Below the pieces are notes generated by a model. That model was not told the DNA's origin and did no database searches. It saw nothing but the letters and a program-made list of their open reading frames with translations. 64,000 bases of DNA from Cyanoderma ruficeps (taxonomy: Eukaryota; Chordata; Aves; Passeriformes; Timaliidae). Location: positions 12,729,100-12,793,099 of the forward strand of contig VZDJ01007755.1 of assembly GCA_008694505.1 (NCBI GenBank), in the 5' to 3' direction. Position numbers and translations under genes: made by a program. Positions 40,646-53,378 of the stretch are shown here, piece after piece. The number at the start of each line of letters is the position of its first letter. Within the stretch, counting starts at the first letter, position 1.

Positions 40646-43600
40646 CCCCAATAGCAGATCTCACTTTGATTTGATTTCCAAAGTATCTGTATACCCAAAG
40701 GCAGACTACTCCCAGATATTTCATCTTTGTGTGTAAGCAGTGAAAATCATTCAGTGTGGGTGGGTTGAACTTTGGGGAGGGGGGTGGAATGTAAATATAC
40801 TTTAAGGAATGTATGCTCTTACAGGCAAATAACTAAGAAAGCAATGTAGCAAAATTGCCTAATTTTACCAATGTGCCTAAGCTAAGCTGTGTTCTTTGCT
40901 GTTGGGATGTTGGGAGGGGATTTCATTTTTTTATTAGTCTAGGTTTTCCATTGTAAAGAGTAAAGGGCATGTACACTCCTATAGCATGGTGAATTAAATA
41001 GGATCAAAGAGGAGCTGGTAGGACCTGCTGACTGTACAGTAAGTAGTTGACAGTTTCCTACCTGAGAATAAACTCATAAGGTATCTAGCTTATTTCCATT
41101 GTCTTCAATTAATCTGTAAAAAGGTAAAGAAAATCTAGTGCAACTCAAAATCAGGCTTTTGCACTTCCATCTCTGGTTCTCCAAAAATAGCCTGAAGAAT
41201 TCTTTCATGTGCAGTTTTCAACAATACTACAGTACTTATAATATATTTCAGTATTTCGTTTAGCTTCAGGTGTCTAATGTCACGAATTTTAAGAGCACAG
41301 AATAAAGTTAACTGATGTGTTTGAGGAAGATGGTGAAAGAAGTACATGATGCAGTGAAATTCCTCTATGACATGTTGCCACAACTTGTATACATCTGAGT
41401 GGGTATGCAAGGAAGCCGGTGTTTCCATTAGAGAGCTTCTGCAAAAGAAGTTTGAAGTCCACACTTTCCATTTTGAAAAAGGCTCTTAAGGAATTGGGGA
41501 AGGAAGGTTAAATCCTAGAATTAGAAACTTAATAAGTGTTTAAGGGCTATGAAAATTAAATTTCTCTTTCCCAAGTTTTGAAAACCAAGCTACGATATGA
41601 ATGCTTCTGAGAGGATTGCTCTGCCCAAATCACTAGCAGAGTTATCTGCTGCCCTGCTTAATACAAGGCTACTTTTTCAGGGCAAGAACATTTTCAGCTT
41701 TAAATGCCTGTTGTGCTCATAAGCTGTTCTGATAGATAGGAGTTTACTGTGTGTAAACAGAGACCCTCACTTTGAAAGTCCTGTGTCGTAGAAGCCATGT
41801 GTGTGATTTATGTGCATATTTCTAGTGTTTGCCTTGTGTGTGGTGATGATGAGTATTGATTGTTCTCCATAGTTGCTGGTCTGGTCACAGTGATGTTTAG
41901 ATGCATTTATAAAATAAAGTGGAGGAGAAAATAAGCATTACTGCCTGGGGCCTCCCCTTAAGCACCAGTAAGCCCTGCTCTTCCCAATCTGAATCAAAAG
42001 TTTCAGCTGTTGCATTTTGAAAGGCAGCACTTGAGTAATACTTGATCTTGTTCATAATTTAGTTGGATCAGTTTAAAACATACTCTTTGTAAAGGCTTAG
42101 TTGTTTATAGAGCTCAAAAAACTTGTTTGGATAGCTATTTAGAAAACTAAAATGGGGGACCTGGTTGGTAAGCATTTGCCCAAGGCTTCAGTATCATTGA
42201 CTTCAAAAGAAATGAACAATAGAAACCATTTGGGTTGGTTTTGGCAGATAGGGCTTTTTGTTTCTTGCTTTTCTCAGTTGGAGGAATGATCTTAGGAATA
42301 GAGACTGAATACTTTGACTAGCATTGTTATAAATATTAGTCTCCCTTGCAGGAATTCTCAGTACTAAACAAATAAACAAAACTGTTTTAAAATTTTGTTC
42401 TTGTGTGTGATGGGCCATTAAAATGAATGCAGACACCCTCTTACCTATGTCCTCAAAAAGTTTCCCTGGAATAGATTTAAAAATAACTTTTGTGTGTTGT
42501 CTTTTTACATTTAGGCTCTGCTTCTGGTACACAGTCACAAGTCCATGTTGTCGCTTGCTACAGCATGTCATATCATCGCTTCTTAGGCCAGATGAGTTTC
42601 AGAAGTTAATTATACTTAAAATTAACAAATGCTGTAACTCTGAAATTTGTCTTGAGTGATTGGTTTTGTTATTCTAGGGCTTAGTAACCCTTGTCAGGTA
42701 ATACTTCACCAAGTATTGTCTTCATTACAAATGCTCATCAAGTTGTTTCCCTTGGTAATTCTTCACTGGAGGAAAAATTCTTCATTCTCTTCCATAAGAA
42801 GGAAGTGGCAGAGTGGGTGATGTCAGAACTTTTGGGTCATGTTTGGGATAAGCAGAAAAGCGAACAGCGTCAGGGAAGGGTAAGATGAAACTCTTCACTG
42901 GCCTCTCAGGAAAACTTTTGTGGATGTATGTAACATTTCCTTAGTTGAGCCATTGATTTCTTTTTTTATCTTTCTCTTTTTTCCAGACAGTGATAAAAGT
43001 CCCAGTAATTTCAATGGGAGCAGAGCTGGATTACTATAAGGGCTCTTGAGAAGAGCCTGTTTCTGAGTATTAGGAAATACTTGCAGTCTCACTCTGGTAT
43101 TCTGCTCATACTACTATGGTTCAAAAAGTGAGAAATATAAGGAAGCAATGTGCGTGGCTTTTGATTATTTGAACACAATGCCCTGGATATATGGGTTCAC
43201 CTCAGTGAGAGGAGGTGGAGGCTACAGATGGCAAGGTTTCCAAATCTCACTTAGGGACAACTAAGGTTCAAAAGTCTTTTGCCTTAAACACTGAAGCTTG
43301 ATCCAGTGGCAATAAAAGAACATCCATCTATATACAGAAGTAAATGGTAGCAGTATCAGTTTAATGCCCAGGGATGAACGGAGATAGCACAGATAAGAGG
43401 GTGCATGTATTTGTTTAGCTGATTTCATATGAAATGTAGTTCATATGTAATGGCAGCAACAACAAAAATTTCTCCACAATAAATTTAGTTTGGTTGTAGT
43501 ATCAGCCACAAAATATGTGTCCTTACAAACTCGGAGCATGTAAGTACAATTACTAATTTTAAATGCACTGAATGAGTCACTCCCAACCACTCAGAGCAAT

Positions 43601-46428
43601 GGATTTATGTGTGTTGCATTTTGGGAGCACCTTTTAGGTTCCTTACTCTTGGCTGCTGTGGCTCAGAAACACTGAGGCGTGAACAGTATAAATGTGGTTT
43701 CCACTGAAAAGAGCAGGTGCAAGATCGTATACAAAGGATTTGTATTATTTAATGAGAGCACCTCTTCTTGAAGAATTGGACTGCAGACTCTTGGAACCAT
43801 ATCCAGTCAAACATCTGGAAACAGATGCCTGCAACTGTTGCTTTCCCTCTCTTTCCTTCCAGTGGATAAAATTGCAAACATTAAAACTAACTGGAAGAGG
43901 TTAATACTGTATGATAACTTTTTAGTTTGAAAAAGAACAACAACAAAAAAAAATTTAAAAAAAACTGTAGTAATTAAATATCTTTGTTTTCATGGCCATG
44001 TACATTTGTAGGGTATTTCATTGTAAATGGAATGTCTACCGTGTAGAAATCAGTAACACAGTAAATATAAAGCCCCACAGTACTGTTTTCATTGATGTCT
44101 TTCAGTCCTGTGGTAGATGTTTTCTTTTTTCCTTTTCTACATGGGAGTTAGCACTTATGATTTGTGAAGACCTATTAACTTCAGTGTTTGACTATTCCAG
44201 AAGGTCTGACTAATAGAGATGACAAAATTTTGTCTGCTAACAGTTACAGAAGAAAGTTCAGGCCAATATGGAAATCAAACTTTGGGTGTTGACACCAGTA
44301 TTCTTTTAAATAGTGTAAACAACCAGACAGATTATTCTTAGCAATGATTTACAAACCCACCAGAGATTTGGTTGCATCCAGATTATAATGCAACATTTCC
44401 CTCTGAGCTGCAAAGTCAGTTATTTTGTCAGTAGAGGTTGTTAGATTACCACTATTTTATTTTTTTTCCTGTTGTTTTGTGCCCGTGTGTGGTATCACCT
44501 TAATATTTTTGGCTGCTTAACAGTCTCACAGTAACTAAAGCAAAATCAAAGTAAACGTGTGAAGAACAGCTAAGAGACTGCTAAACTCATGTAGAGATTT
44601 GATAAATTCCCCCAAATGAAAAAAAAAGCATATCTTCTGTGCCTGGCAAATTCTTTTACTGGAATCTTTCCCCTTATGTTATCTGACTGATTTAACTGTT
44701 TGTTTATTTAATTATTTACTTTTTTTTTCCCTCTGCAGATGTACTGGCTCCAGGCATTGGCGACTAACCCGAGTTATATTTGTGGAGTTGATGTTTGTAT
44801 TGTATTGATTGTGCCATTCCTAAATATAGCAAAGTCACTTTTAGACTGTTCTCTCCCTCCCTTGTTTTGCATTCAGAGATACATGTTCATCTGTTAAGCA
44901 CCACTGTCCTGCATGTTCAATACCTTAGCATTTAAGTTTTGAGTAAAAGCTTTGTGAACTTGAGATCTGTGCAAAGCAGTAGTGGAAAAAATACCTTTAT
45001 GCTGTACTTGACTATGAGAAATTTGTAATGATATTTTTGAATAGCTGTTGACTGTGAGAGTAGATTTTGGGCCATTTAAAAAATCCCTAGACATTCTCCT
45101 ATTTCATTGTGCAGTTAGCAAGACCAACATATTATTTGACAAAAGCCATTATTAATTTCCTAAAAAATTACTGTAACTGTATGGTCTTAAAGGGTGGTTT
45201 GTGTTAGGATAAATCCTTCTCAGGTCCAGAATGGTGGCAGTAACTCTTCTATGGTTTTTAAGTTCTGTAAACCTTCCGGTAAGAGGCTACTTATTGTTGT
45301 AGTCTTGCAAGGGCAAGACAGTGGGGCTATTCCCATGGTTCTTTGAGAGATGAACTGCATTCTTGGCTATGAATGTGCTGTTGAAAGTTGCGTTCTGAGG
45401 CATCTCAATGTTTAGGCCCTGCCAGGAGAAAAGGAGAATTTCCCAGGTGAAACAGGAAGGTGGATGAGACTGAAATTCCACAAGATGGACACATAGCAAA
45501 AAAGTGTTATAACCCATGTCTAAATAAACTGCTCCTCTTAGATGAGAGACTCTGTATTTTTATTTACCAGATGCTGCAGGCTGAGGTGATGGAAAATGAA
45601 GGGGAATTCCTGGCTCTGGGCTGAAGTATTTGTGTGGGCTTGTGTAATAGAGACCCAGAATTAAGAATAGTAACTGAACTAGCCTGATCCTGACTAGAGA
45701 CCAGCTTTAAAAGTACTTGGTGTCTGGCTAGAAAGGAATATTTGTGAGAACAGTTGCAATCTGGCACTGAGTTGCAGTGTATTCGCGAACACAGATGCGA
45801 AACAAGAAGAGCATCATGTAATTCCAATGGAAAATATCTGCCCAACCACTTCAGAAGCAGCAGCAGCTTTTGGTTACATAGCACTGGATCCTGAATCCGT
45901 TCACGTGTCCCAGCTGTGCCTCAGCTCTGGAGTTGTCCTCCGTCGGCCCTGCAGAGATGCCCCACTGCTGGCGTGTGGCCCGTGGGGGCCAAGGGGGACA
46001 CTGCTGCAGCACAGCAAAGTGGAACACCTGCTACAAGTTCCTTGCATGCTACTTCTGTTTGGTAAACAGAATGTAAAGCACTAGAGGAAGTAGTAAAGAC
46101 AATAATTTGTAATCTCTTAAATTCATGATGTAATCAGGACTCTTGCAAGAACAGATTTTGTAACCATGTTTCCTGTTTTAGTAGTATTATCTTGTATTGC
46201 AAAACTCCTCTTATTAGCAGATCAGTTTGTAGGTGTGTTTATTCTTAGGGGCAGGGACTTCTCTTTATCCATGAATTGAACTGTTAATGTCTGGTGTATT
46301 TACATTACACCCGTTTGCCATTTTTGAGTTCTTGCAAGATTTCAGTCTGCAGTTTAATATTCTTCACTGACCATATAGTATTAGAACTTTCTTGAGTCTG
46401 ATTTATATAACCTTTCAAGAGAACAAGC

Positions 46429-46560
46429 AGCCTAGGTCAGTTAGTTAGAGCATGGTGCTAGTAACACCAAGGTTATGGATTTGGTTCCTGGATGGGCCAT
46501 TCACTCAAGAGTTGGACATGATGATCCTTGTGGGTTTCTTTCAACTCAAAATGTCCTGTA
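46429..46560 (+). mobile_element. tRNA-Ile-derived SINE with CR1-like tail (TguSINE1-like)
   Basis: The head resembles a tRNA-Ile gene: 'ggtcagttagttagagc' (A-box region), 'atggtgctagtaacaccaaggt' (anticodon arm and variable region), 'ggatttggttcctgga' (degraded B-box region) and 'tgggcca'. It is followed directly by 'gagttggacatgatgatccttgtgggtttctttcaactca', which is the CR1 3' tail. A tRNA-Ile head joined to a CR1 tail is the known structure of the passerine TguSINE1 family, mobilised in trans by CR1. The B box and several stem positions are mutated, so it is a relic and not a working tRNA gene. Confidence 0.85.
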
Positions 46561-47650
46561 TGTGTAAAGCTGTACAGTGCATTTCCTCTAAAAATGTTAA
46601 TTCCATGGCCTTTTCTAGTCCTTTCTTCATCCTGCTGAAATTAACTGGTAAAAATCACTTCATATGGTCTGTATCTTGATTGCTTGCACATAAATCTGGA
46701 TTTGACAAAGCAGTTAGTTGTTCACCTGCCCTATGTCTAACATACTGACAAAGGTTTTAAGCAGGACTGAACTCAAGCTAACAAGGGCTTAAATCATACA
46801 GCTAAAGGATACAAATGCAAATTTGTCAAGTGTTGCAGCCCTAATATATAAATAGTCCTCTAAAAAAACCAATTGCTGCTTTGTTGCCAAGATTTTCTTG
46901 GGGACGTTTTTTTTGTTTCTATTTCTTTAACAGTGGTGCAAAACATGATTGGGCTGAATTTTTATCTCCTCCTCTTGGAAGGTAATACATCCAGAAGTAT
47001 GAATGTGTACTTCTAACAACTTGTTTTCAAAAATGTAGCATTAAAAAAAGATTCTTTGTGCTGCAGAACATTGTAGGCACCCAGAAAAAATGCTACTGTG
47101 ACTTCAGAAACTTTACTTGAACTGAGGTGTGACTGATCTTAAGCTGTATTTAGTGGATACTTCAAAATTAAAATAATACTTGCACAAGCTGGTCAGAACA
47201 TGGAGCCATGAAACTGTTTTTTATTCCATGCCTTGTTCTTGCATGCTGACTCAGTAGCAAGAAACATGTTTCCAGGCGTTTGTACATGTGTGTATGCACA
47301 CAGTAATATCCATGATCAACCACCAGACTACAGCTCATTTTCTTACACCTAATTCTTTTCTGAGGAAAAGTGAGTATCCGTATGACATGTTCAATTTCAA
47401 ACTTGGTTTAACCAGTTAGGGAGCTTGACAGTCCTTTATTATTTCTCTCTGTAGAGCAGCTGTAATACCTGGAGCACCATTCAGATACGTAGGCAAATCA
47501 TCCTCGTGGTGGGAAACTTTCTTCCTGTTAAAGGCAAGTAACAGAGGACAGGTGAAGAGGAGATGGCAACAGAGTATATAGGTTCAGGGTGTATGCAGGG
47601 AACTCTAGAACTGCATGGATCTTCTTCAAATGGCTGTATGACTTTTTTTT

Positions 47651-47680
47651 GTGTGTGTGATTTTTTTTTTTTTTTTTTTT
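47651..47680. repeat. GT repeat and 20-T run
   Basis: gtgtgtgtga is followed by 20 consecutive T in intron 2. It is a simple repeat only. Confidence 0.9.
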
Positions 47681-48160
47681 ATCTGGCAACCTCTTCCTCA
47701 ACTGAGTGATGCTTCCTGCCTCCCTTTCTTGGTAGGGAGCCTGCATGTTCTGCCAGAAAGCAGCTGTCACTTGACACAATCTGTTCTGTGCTCTGGCGTA
47801 GGCTGGCTGCTCAAAGGGGAGCTCTGTTGATTCTTACACATTAGGAGATTAGAGAATGACTTCAGCTTCCCTTGGTTATTAGGGCTTAAAGACCAGCTGC
47901 AGAGTAAAATATTTGGAGCCTGTTTCACTAGCTTTCCACAGTGAGTGTGTCAGGGTTATGTGTTGAAGGAGAGAGAGGTGTGCTATTCTGACATCTAATC
48001 TGACATCTACAGATGCTTTAAGTGTACCGTGGTAGATGTGGAAAAGGGAAAGCTGGGGGAAGGAAGGTGTGAGATTAAGAGTTTATGAAGTGGGATTTTT
48101 GGTTTTGTTTTGTGCAGGGGTTTAATAGGTAAGGTTCATGTTTTAAAATTTATATGTATG

Positions 48161-48294
48161 TATCTATTGTCCACATATGTACTCGTATGCCCATACCTAT
48201 CCAAATATGCATACACACATCTACGTATATCTATTGTCTACATAGATACTTACATGCTCATAAATATCCAAATATGCACACACACATCTGTCTG
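48161..48294. repeat. Two-copy tandem duplication, 67-bp unit
   Basis: Copy 1 (48161-48227) and copy 2 (48228-48294) share tatctattgt.cacat, a 'tatccaaatatgca' block and 'acacacatct' at the same spacing, with about a dozen differences. The exact 67-base period and the divergence suggest an old minisatellite-like duplication. It is followed by (TCTG)n at about 48288-48301. Confidence 0.85.
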
Positions 48295-51200
48295 TCTGTC
48301 TGAAAATGTGATAACTAATTACTGCTGCCACCTTTTTTTAGTTCCTGTTAGCAATTCAGAGTTGCACGATGTTCTTTCTGAAGGCCAAGTTCTTGTTGCA
48401 AACAGAAGAATAATGGGGTAGTAATACCAAGCTTCCTTAACAGCAGTAAGTGAAAGAAAAAAATACTTCTGCAAAATAATTAAGCCTGTTTGGAAGGTAA
48501 TGAGCTCCTGAATCACACACCAAGGCCTAGTTGCAAGGAGCTTCTGAGTTACAAGAGACACTTGTATGTGAGTTTAATTCTCTAGAATAAGCTTTAATTA
48601 ATAATTGGCAGTACAGGGAATTTTGCCATCTACTGAGTCATCTGAGAGTACTGTCTAAAATGTCTCCTCAGGACAACTTTGAAAGAGTCAATAGTACCCT
48701 ACGTGAATATCTTACCTAATGCTCTGTTTCTGTGATTACTGTCCAGACAGTCTGATATGAAAGTAGCACCTTTTGGGGTATATTAATTAAATTTAATTGA
48801 AAAGCAATGTAGGTGAAGTATATAAGAAGAATTGATTATTCTTTGGCATTTTTCATATTCCTAAATCTGAATGAAAAAACATTATTTTTGTGTGATTTTA
48901 AGGCATCCTTACACTTGCAGTGTATACAGCCTTAAATTTAGGAGAATTTCTGCTAAAGACACCTATTTTTTTATTCTTAACATTTATTATTCCATGCAAA
49001 GACAGTACAATTAAAGCCTATTAGCTAAACTAAAGTGGTTTGAGAAGGTAATGTGAAAAATCAGACTTCAGTGTGTATTTAGAGTTCTGCAGTGGTCTTA
49101 TAGGAAAGCAGATTGCATACAATTTGACCCATTTATTTTACTAGAAAAGTAATTGTAGACAACACGGGAATAACTCCCATCTTGGAAAATGTTGAAAAAT
49201 GTTGCAAAGAATGCAAAATGGCTCAAAAAAAAAAGTTGTCTGTTTAAATGCAACTTCAACCTCATGTTGAAATGAAAAACTGTGACATTTCTTGGTTTCT
49301 TAAAGTGGTTATTTTCTCCTTCAGGTTGTGAAATTGAGACTTGTCACAATAATTCAGAAAATTCATGAGTTCCACAGACGTTGTCCATGACCATTTCAGC
49401 TGTTCAGCATTGTTAGAGATCATGAGATTGAATCCTTCTCGCCTCTCTCCCACCCCTTCCCTCTCTTCTGTCTGTAAAGGCTGTTTTGTTTGTGTAGTTC
49501 CTTGGAACAAAATCCACTGACAGCAGTCTGTGCAATAGATTTATTAAGCAAATACAGTAGCTCCTTCTGTAGCTTCCTTTCCTGTATCGTGCCTGTGACC
49601 CCTGGAGTTTTTCCAAGATAATGTCAGTCTTATGCTTCATAGTTGGATACATTAATTATGTTTATGTGGAACTGAGTGTCTTAGAATTCATTCATTCATT
49701 CTCTGCTACTCTTCACAAATCTTGCCAAGTTAACTGGTTCCTAGAGGTGTTTGATTCTAGCAGAAAGCCTTTAGGTTATGCTCTGTGGGACCACCTAGTA
49801 ACTGGTCATTGGTGAACTAGCAAAGTGGTGGTGACACCATGCTGCTCCTTGTTTCCAGCTTTTCCCTAACAGTTGAAAGTTAAAAACCAGGACTACCCTA
49901 GGGGCTGTTTTAGTACAGAAAATTCATTTAGGCTTGTGTAGTTGGAGACAGTCATTGTAACTTCACTGTAGAGGTTGGACCACTACCTGCTGTTGAAGTT
50001 GTTCAGGGTCTCTTTTTAATGTTATGTCTTTGACCCATTTGAATATTTTTTTTTTTTCTGTAAAGGACCTGATATTTCTCTGGCCACTAGAAGATGAACA
50101 ACAACAGAAAAACTTGCTTTTCACAATTGCATTAAGTGTAGTCAATAAAACATTAAAAGCCATTACTGCAGGGGTAACAAACTTGGAAGTCTTCCTCTTC
50201 CTTCAGTAGTCTCTTGTGTATGAACTGTGTGTACTCTTAACATAACTTCTCTAAGACTTTGCAGGAAAATATAAGGCCAGTGGTAGAAAATCAAATGCAA
50301 AGCAAAAATTAAGGGTCATGCCTCACTGATTAAACATACCTGGAAAAAGGGCTGTCTCTTCTCAGTAACGTGATGATCATCAACTGTTTGTCAAGCCAAG
50401 TAAAAGACAAATGTGTGGTGCTTCTCACCATGTTCTGCTGTTGTAGGTGTGAGCTACTTGATGCTGCACAGACCTGGAAATCTTCTGCAAAGGTGTCCAC
50501 TAGGGACATTTTTACTTAAGTGGTGTATTGAAGTAAGAACCTGAATGAACACAGACTGGAAATAGTGATGGAGCAAGCCTGGCAATACTGAATGATGACA
50601 TCTTTCATGTGATGGTAAGAACAGGAAGTGCAGCAGAGTAGGAGGACAGAACCGAGCTTTGGATACTAAATATGTTGATTGCTATCAGTTTTCTGCTAGT
50701 CTAATTCTTCCCTAGTGGATGAGTAGGATGTGCAGGGTTTGCTGCTCTGTAGGTTATCTTATACATGAAAACTTAGTTTTGCAGGCTGATGTGTGCTTAC
50801 ATCAATCAAAGGACAAGCTGGTCTAACTTAGATGATGAAACTTCTATTTATGAGGACTCTTTGATTGCATATTGACTCAGCTATGCCTAGCTGATTTTGA
50901 TGACACTGTACCTCGTTAAATTGAATTAATTGGCATATTACCTCTGGAGTAATCAAGGATAGCTATAACTACCAAGTGCTTGGTTTTGTCACATTATTAC
51001 TCTGAAACAAACTTTCAATAGTGACTAGAATGGAGAGTAGATTTCCTGGCACAGTTTTCCTGGAAACTTGATTTGAAGTTTTTGTTTAACATGGCATTTG
51101 GGGCTAATGGATTTGCCCCATTATTTTAAAAGTAGTTGATGGCAAATCAGAGTCTGTAGTGGATGTTGATTGCTACCAGTAAAAGAATTGTTGGGGGCCT

Positions 51201-52027
51201 GCCAAAACATTCAGTTATCTGGCTTTTTCCAGGTGTGTTTTTGTTTGTGAATTCTCTTACTTTACTAAATGCTTCCTAAGGGCTTTCCTGGAGATTCAGA
51301 TGTTGTCTGTAATCTTATAAAGCAGTTTATAAACACATTTAATTAAAATCTATATAAGGACTTAAGGTTTATGGGTAATTAAGGTTGTCCTGCAGCAAAT
51401 GAAAAAGCTGCCTGACAATTTTGCATGGGTGAATAAATGTAAGTAGACTGATGAAAGCATCCAATTGAAACTTAAAGTCTCTGCTTGTCCTCTGTCTGAA
51501 TTGGAACTAGAAGCTCCTGACTTATATGTGATGCATCAGTTCACATTCAGAGGCTGTAAATCCTTCACAGATGAGCCAAAACTGAGGAACACTCCCCATA
51601 GTGTGTATTAACAGGAAAACTAGCTTTTGGGGGGTGGCCACTCTGTCCTTGGGAGAATTGAGGTGGTTTTGACCTTCTGTGGTCAGAGCAGAAACTCAGC
51701 CCTAGGCACAGGTCTGAGACATACAAATGGTGACAGATTACTAGTACTTGGCCTAGTTATAAATGGAGAGGGAGTTTAGGATTAAAATCTTATTGGACTG
51801 ACTCTTGCTTGGTAGCAGTGGTAGAGACCCTACTTGGAGCTGCAGCTGCCAACCACCTCTTCCAAAGGGCACTACAGGGGCTTGAGAAGTCAGCCTGACT
51901 CTGCAAGGAGCGTGCTGTCTTCCCTGGGATGTGAATGGCTTGCTTGGGAGAAGACGGAGGCCTACACTTTTACAATCTGGGTGCACAAACCTGAGCCCCT
52001 TTTCTGCTGAGGCTGTTGGAGAGCTAC

Positions 52028-52456
52028 ATCATAGAAGGGACCTTAAAGATCCTCTAGTTCCAACCCTCCTGCCATGGGCAGGGACATCTTCCACTAGAGC
52101 AGAGCCCCACCCAGCCTAGCCTTTAACACTTCCAGGGATTCTCTGGGCAACCTGTTCCAGTGTCGCGCCACCCTCACAGGAAAGAATTTCTTCCTAGAAT
52201 CTAATCTAAACTTTCTCTCTTTCAGTTTAAACCCATTCCTCCTCTCTGTCACATGCCCTGGTAAAAAGTCCCTCTCCAGCTCTCTTGCAGGCCCCCTTCA
52301 GGAACTGAAAGGCTGCTCTAAGGTCTGTCCAGAGTCTTCTCTTCTCCTGGCTGAACAAGCCAAACTGTGCTCAGCCTGTGCTCCAGCCCTCTGAAGGCCT
52401 TTGTGGCCTCCTCTGAACTTGCTCCATCATAGTCCTCCTTTCCTACTTGCAGGAAG
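52028..52456 (-). mobile_element. CR1 LINE 3' end, antisense
   Basis: Read on the + strand this is the complement of a CR1 3' end in its usual order: 'agggaccttaaagatcctctagttccaac', 'cctgccatgggcagggacatc', 'cttccagggattctctgggcaacctgttccag', 'aaagaatttcttcctagaatctaatctaaac', 'ttcagtttaaacccattcc', 'aaaaagtccctctccagctctc' and 'cttctcttctcctggctgaacaa'. It is fairly well preserved, 5'-truncated near 52456 and inserted antisense to GAREM1. Confidence 0.93.
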
Positions 52457-53267
52457 GCCGGTGCAAGATCCCTCTGTGTCTGTGCCCATAATGAGACAAT
52501 CAGTGGTAGTTGATTATACTGGCAATTTTGGTGGACTACAGAGCTGTTACTGTGATAGATCAGAAACCTGAACTTAATGGCCATGGGGACTTTGCAGTCC
52601 CGCATTTCTGTGGATTCTACATCTTGCTAGTGCCAGGTGATATTTGAGATACCAGAGGGCAGAAGGCCTTTGGCAAAGCAGTTTGAGCAGTTTCTGTCTT
52701 TTCCCCATAAGTCAAATAACTGACAGCTTTTGGGGTAGCTGTCTAATCTCTGACTTTAAGTCTTAGCTAAAGTTTTAAAACCTGGAATGTCCTATTTCTT
52801 TATCTGTGGAAGAAGTGAGGAGGAAGGAAGGAAAAAGGCAGGCAAAGGGGGACAGTAGCTGTACTGTTTGTAGGTATGTTGTCTCACTGTGACAACAAGT
52901 TATATAGAGAGGCATAATATTTTTGTTAGACCAGCTGGAATTTCACAAGATACATTTGGAAAAGGCAGGCAGACTTTTGGGCACATGGCTCTTAGGGAGG
53001 AACAGCTATTTTTGCACTGCATGGGAGGGATGAGACACATGGAGTCCTTGGCGGGAAGAATAAATGGAGAATCTGCGTGCTGAAGCAGGAGGGTAAAACC
53101 ATTTGACGTAGAGCAGAAAATGTTCTCAGCCTCTAATCTCATGTTTACAGGGTGAGATTTTACACTTTCTTTTCTCTGTGACTAGGTATTGTTATTACTA
53201 GCAAGTAGCAGTGTGGAAAGGACCCAGTTTAGAACTCTGTGGGCACTGCAATGTTTTTTATGCACCG

Positions 53268-53378
53268 AGTGATTTGGCTTGGAAGAGACTTTAAAGACCA
53301 TCCAGTTCCAACTGTTCTGCCATGGGTAGGGACACCTTCCACTAGACCAGGTTGCTCAAAGCCCCATCCAGCCTGGAT
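53268..53378 (-). mobile_element. CR1 LINE 3'-terminal fragment, antisense
   Basis: 'tttggcttggaagagactttaaagaccatccagttccaac', 'tgccatgggtagggacaccttccac' and 'tagaccaggttgctcaaagccccatccagcctgga' match the complement of the last roughly 110 bases of CR1. It is a separate, shorter copy 0.8 kb from the preceding one and in the same orientation. Confidence 0.9.

Noticed and set aside
40100..40651. 183-codon minus-strand open frame with Ile-Tyr repeats
   Set aside because: Its start lies in the (TA)n(CT)n microsatellite and the rest is unrecognised. It is probably an artefact of the repeat extending a chance frame.
46429..46500. tRNA-Ile gene
   Set aside because: The B box and stem positions are mutated and a CR1 tail is attached, so it is a SINE head and not a functional tRNA gene.
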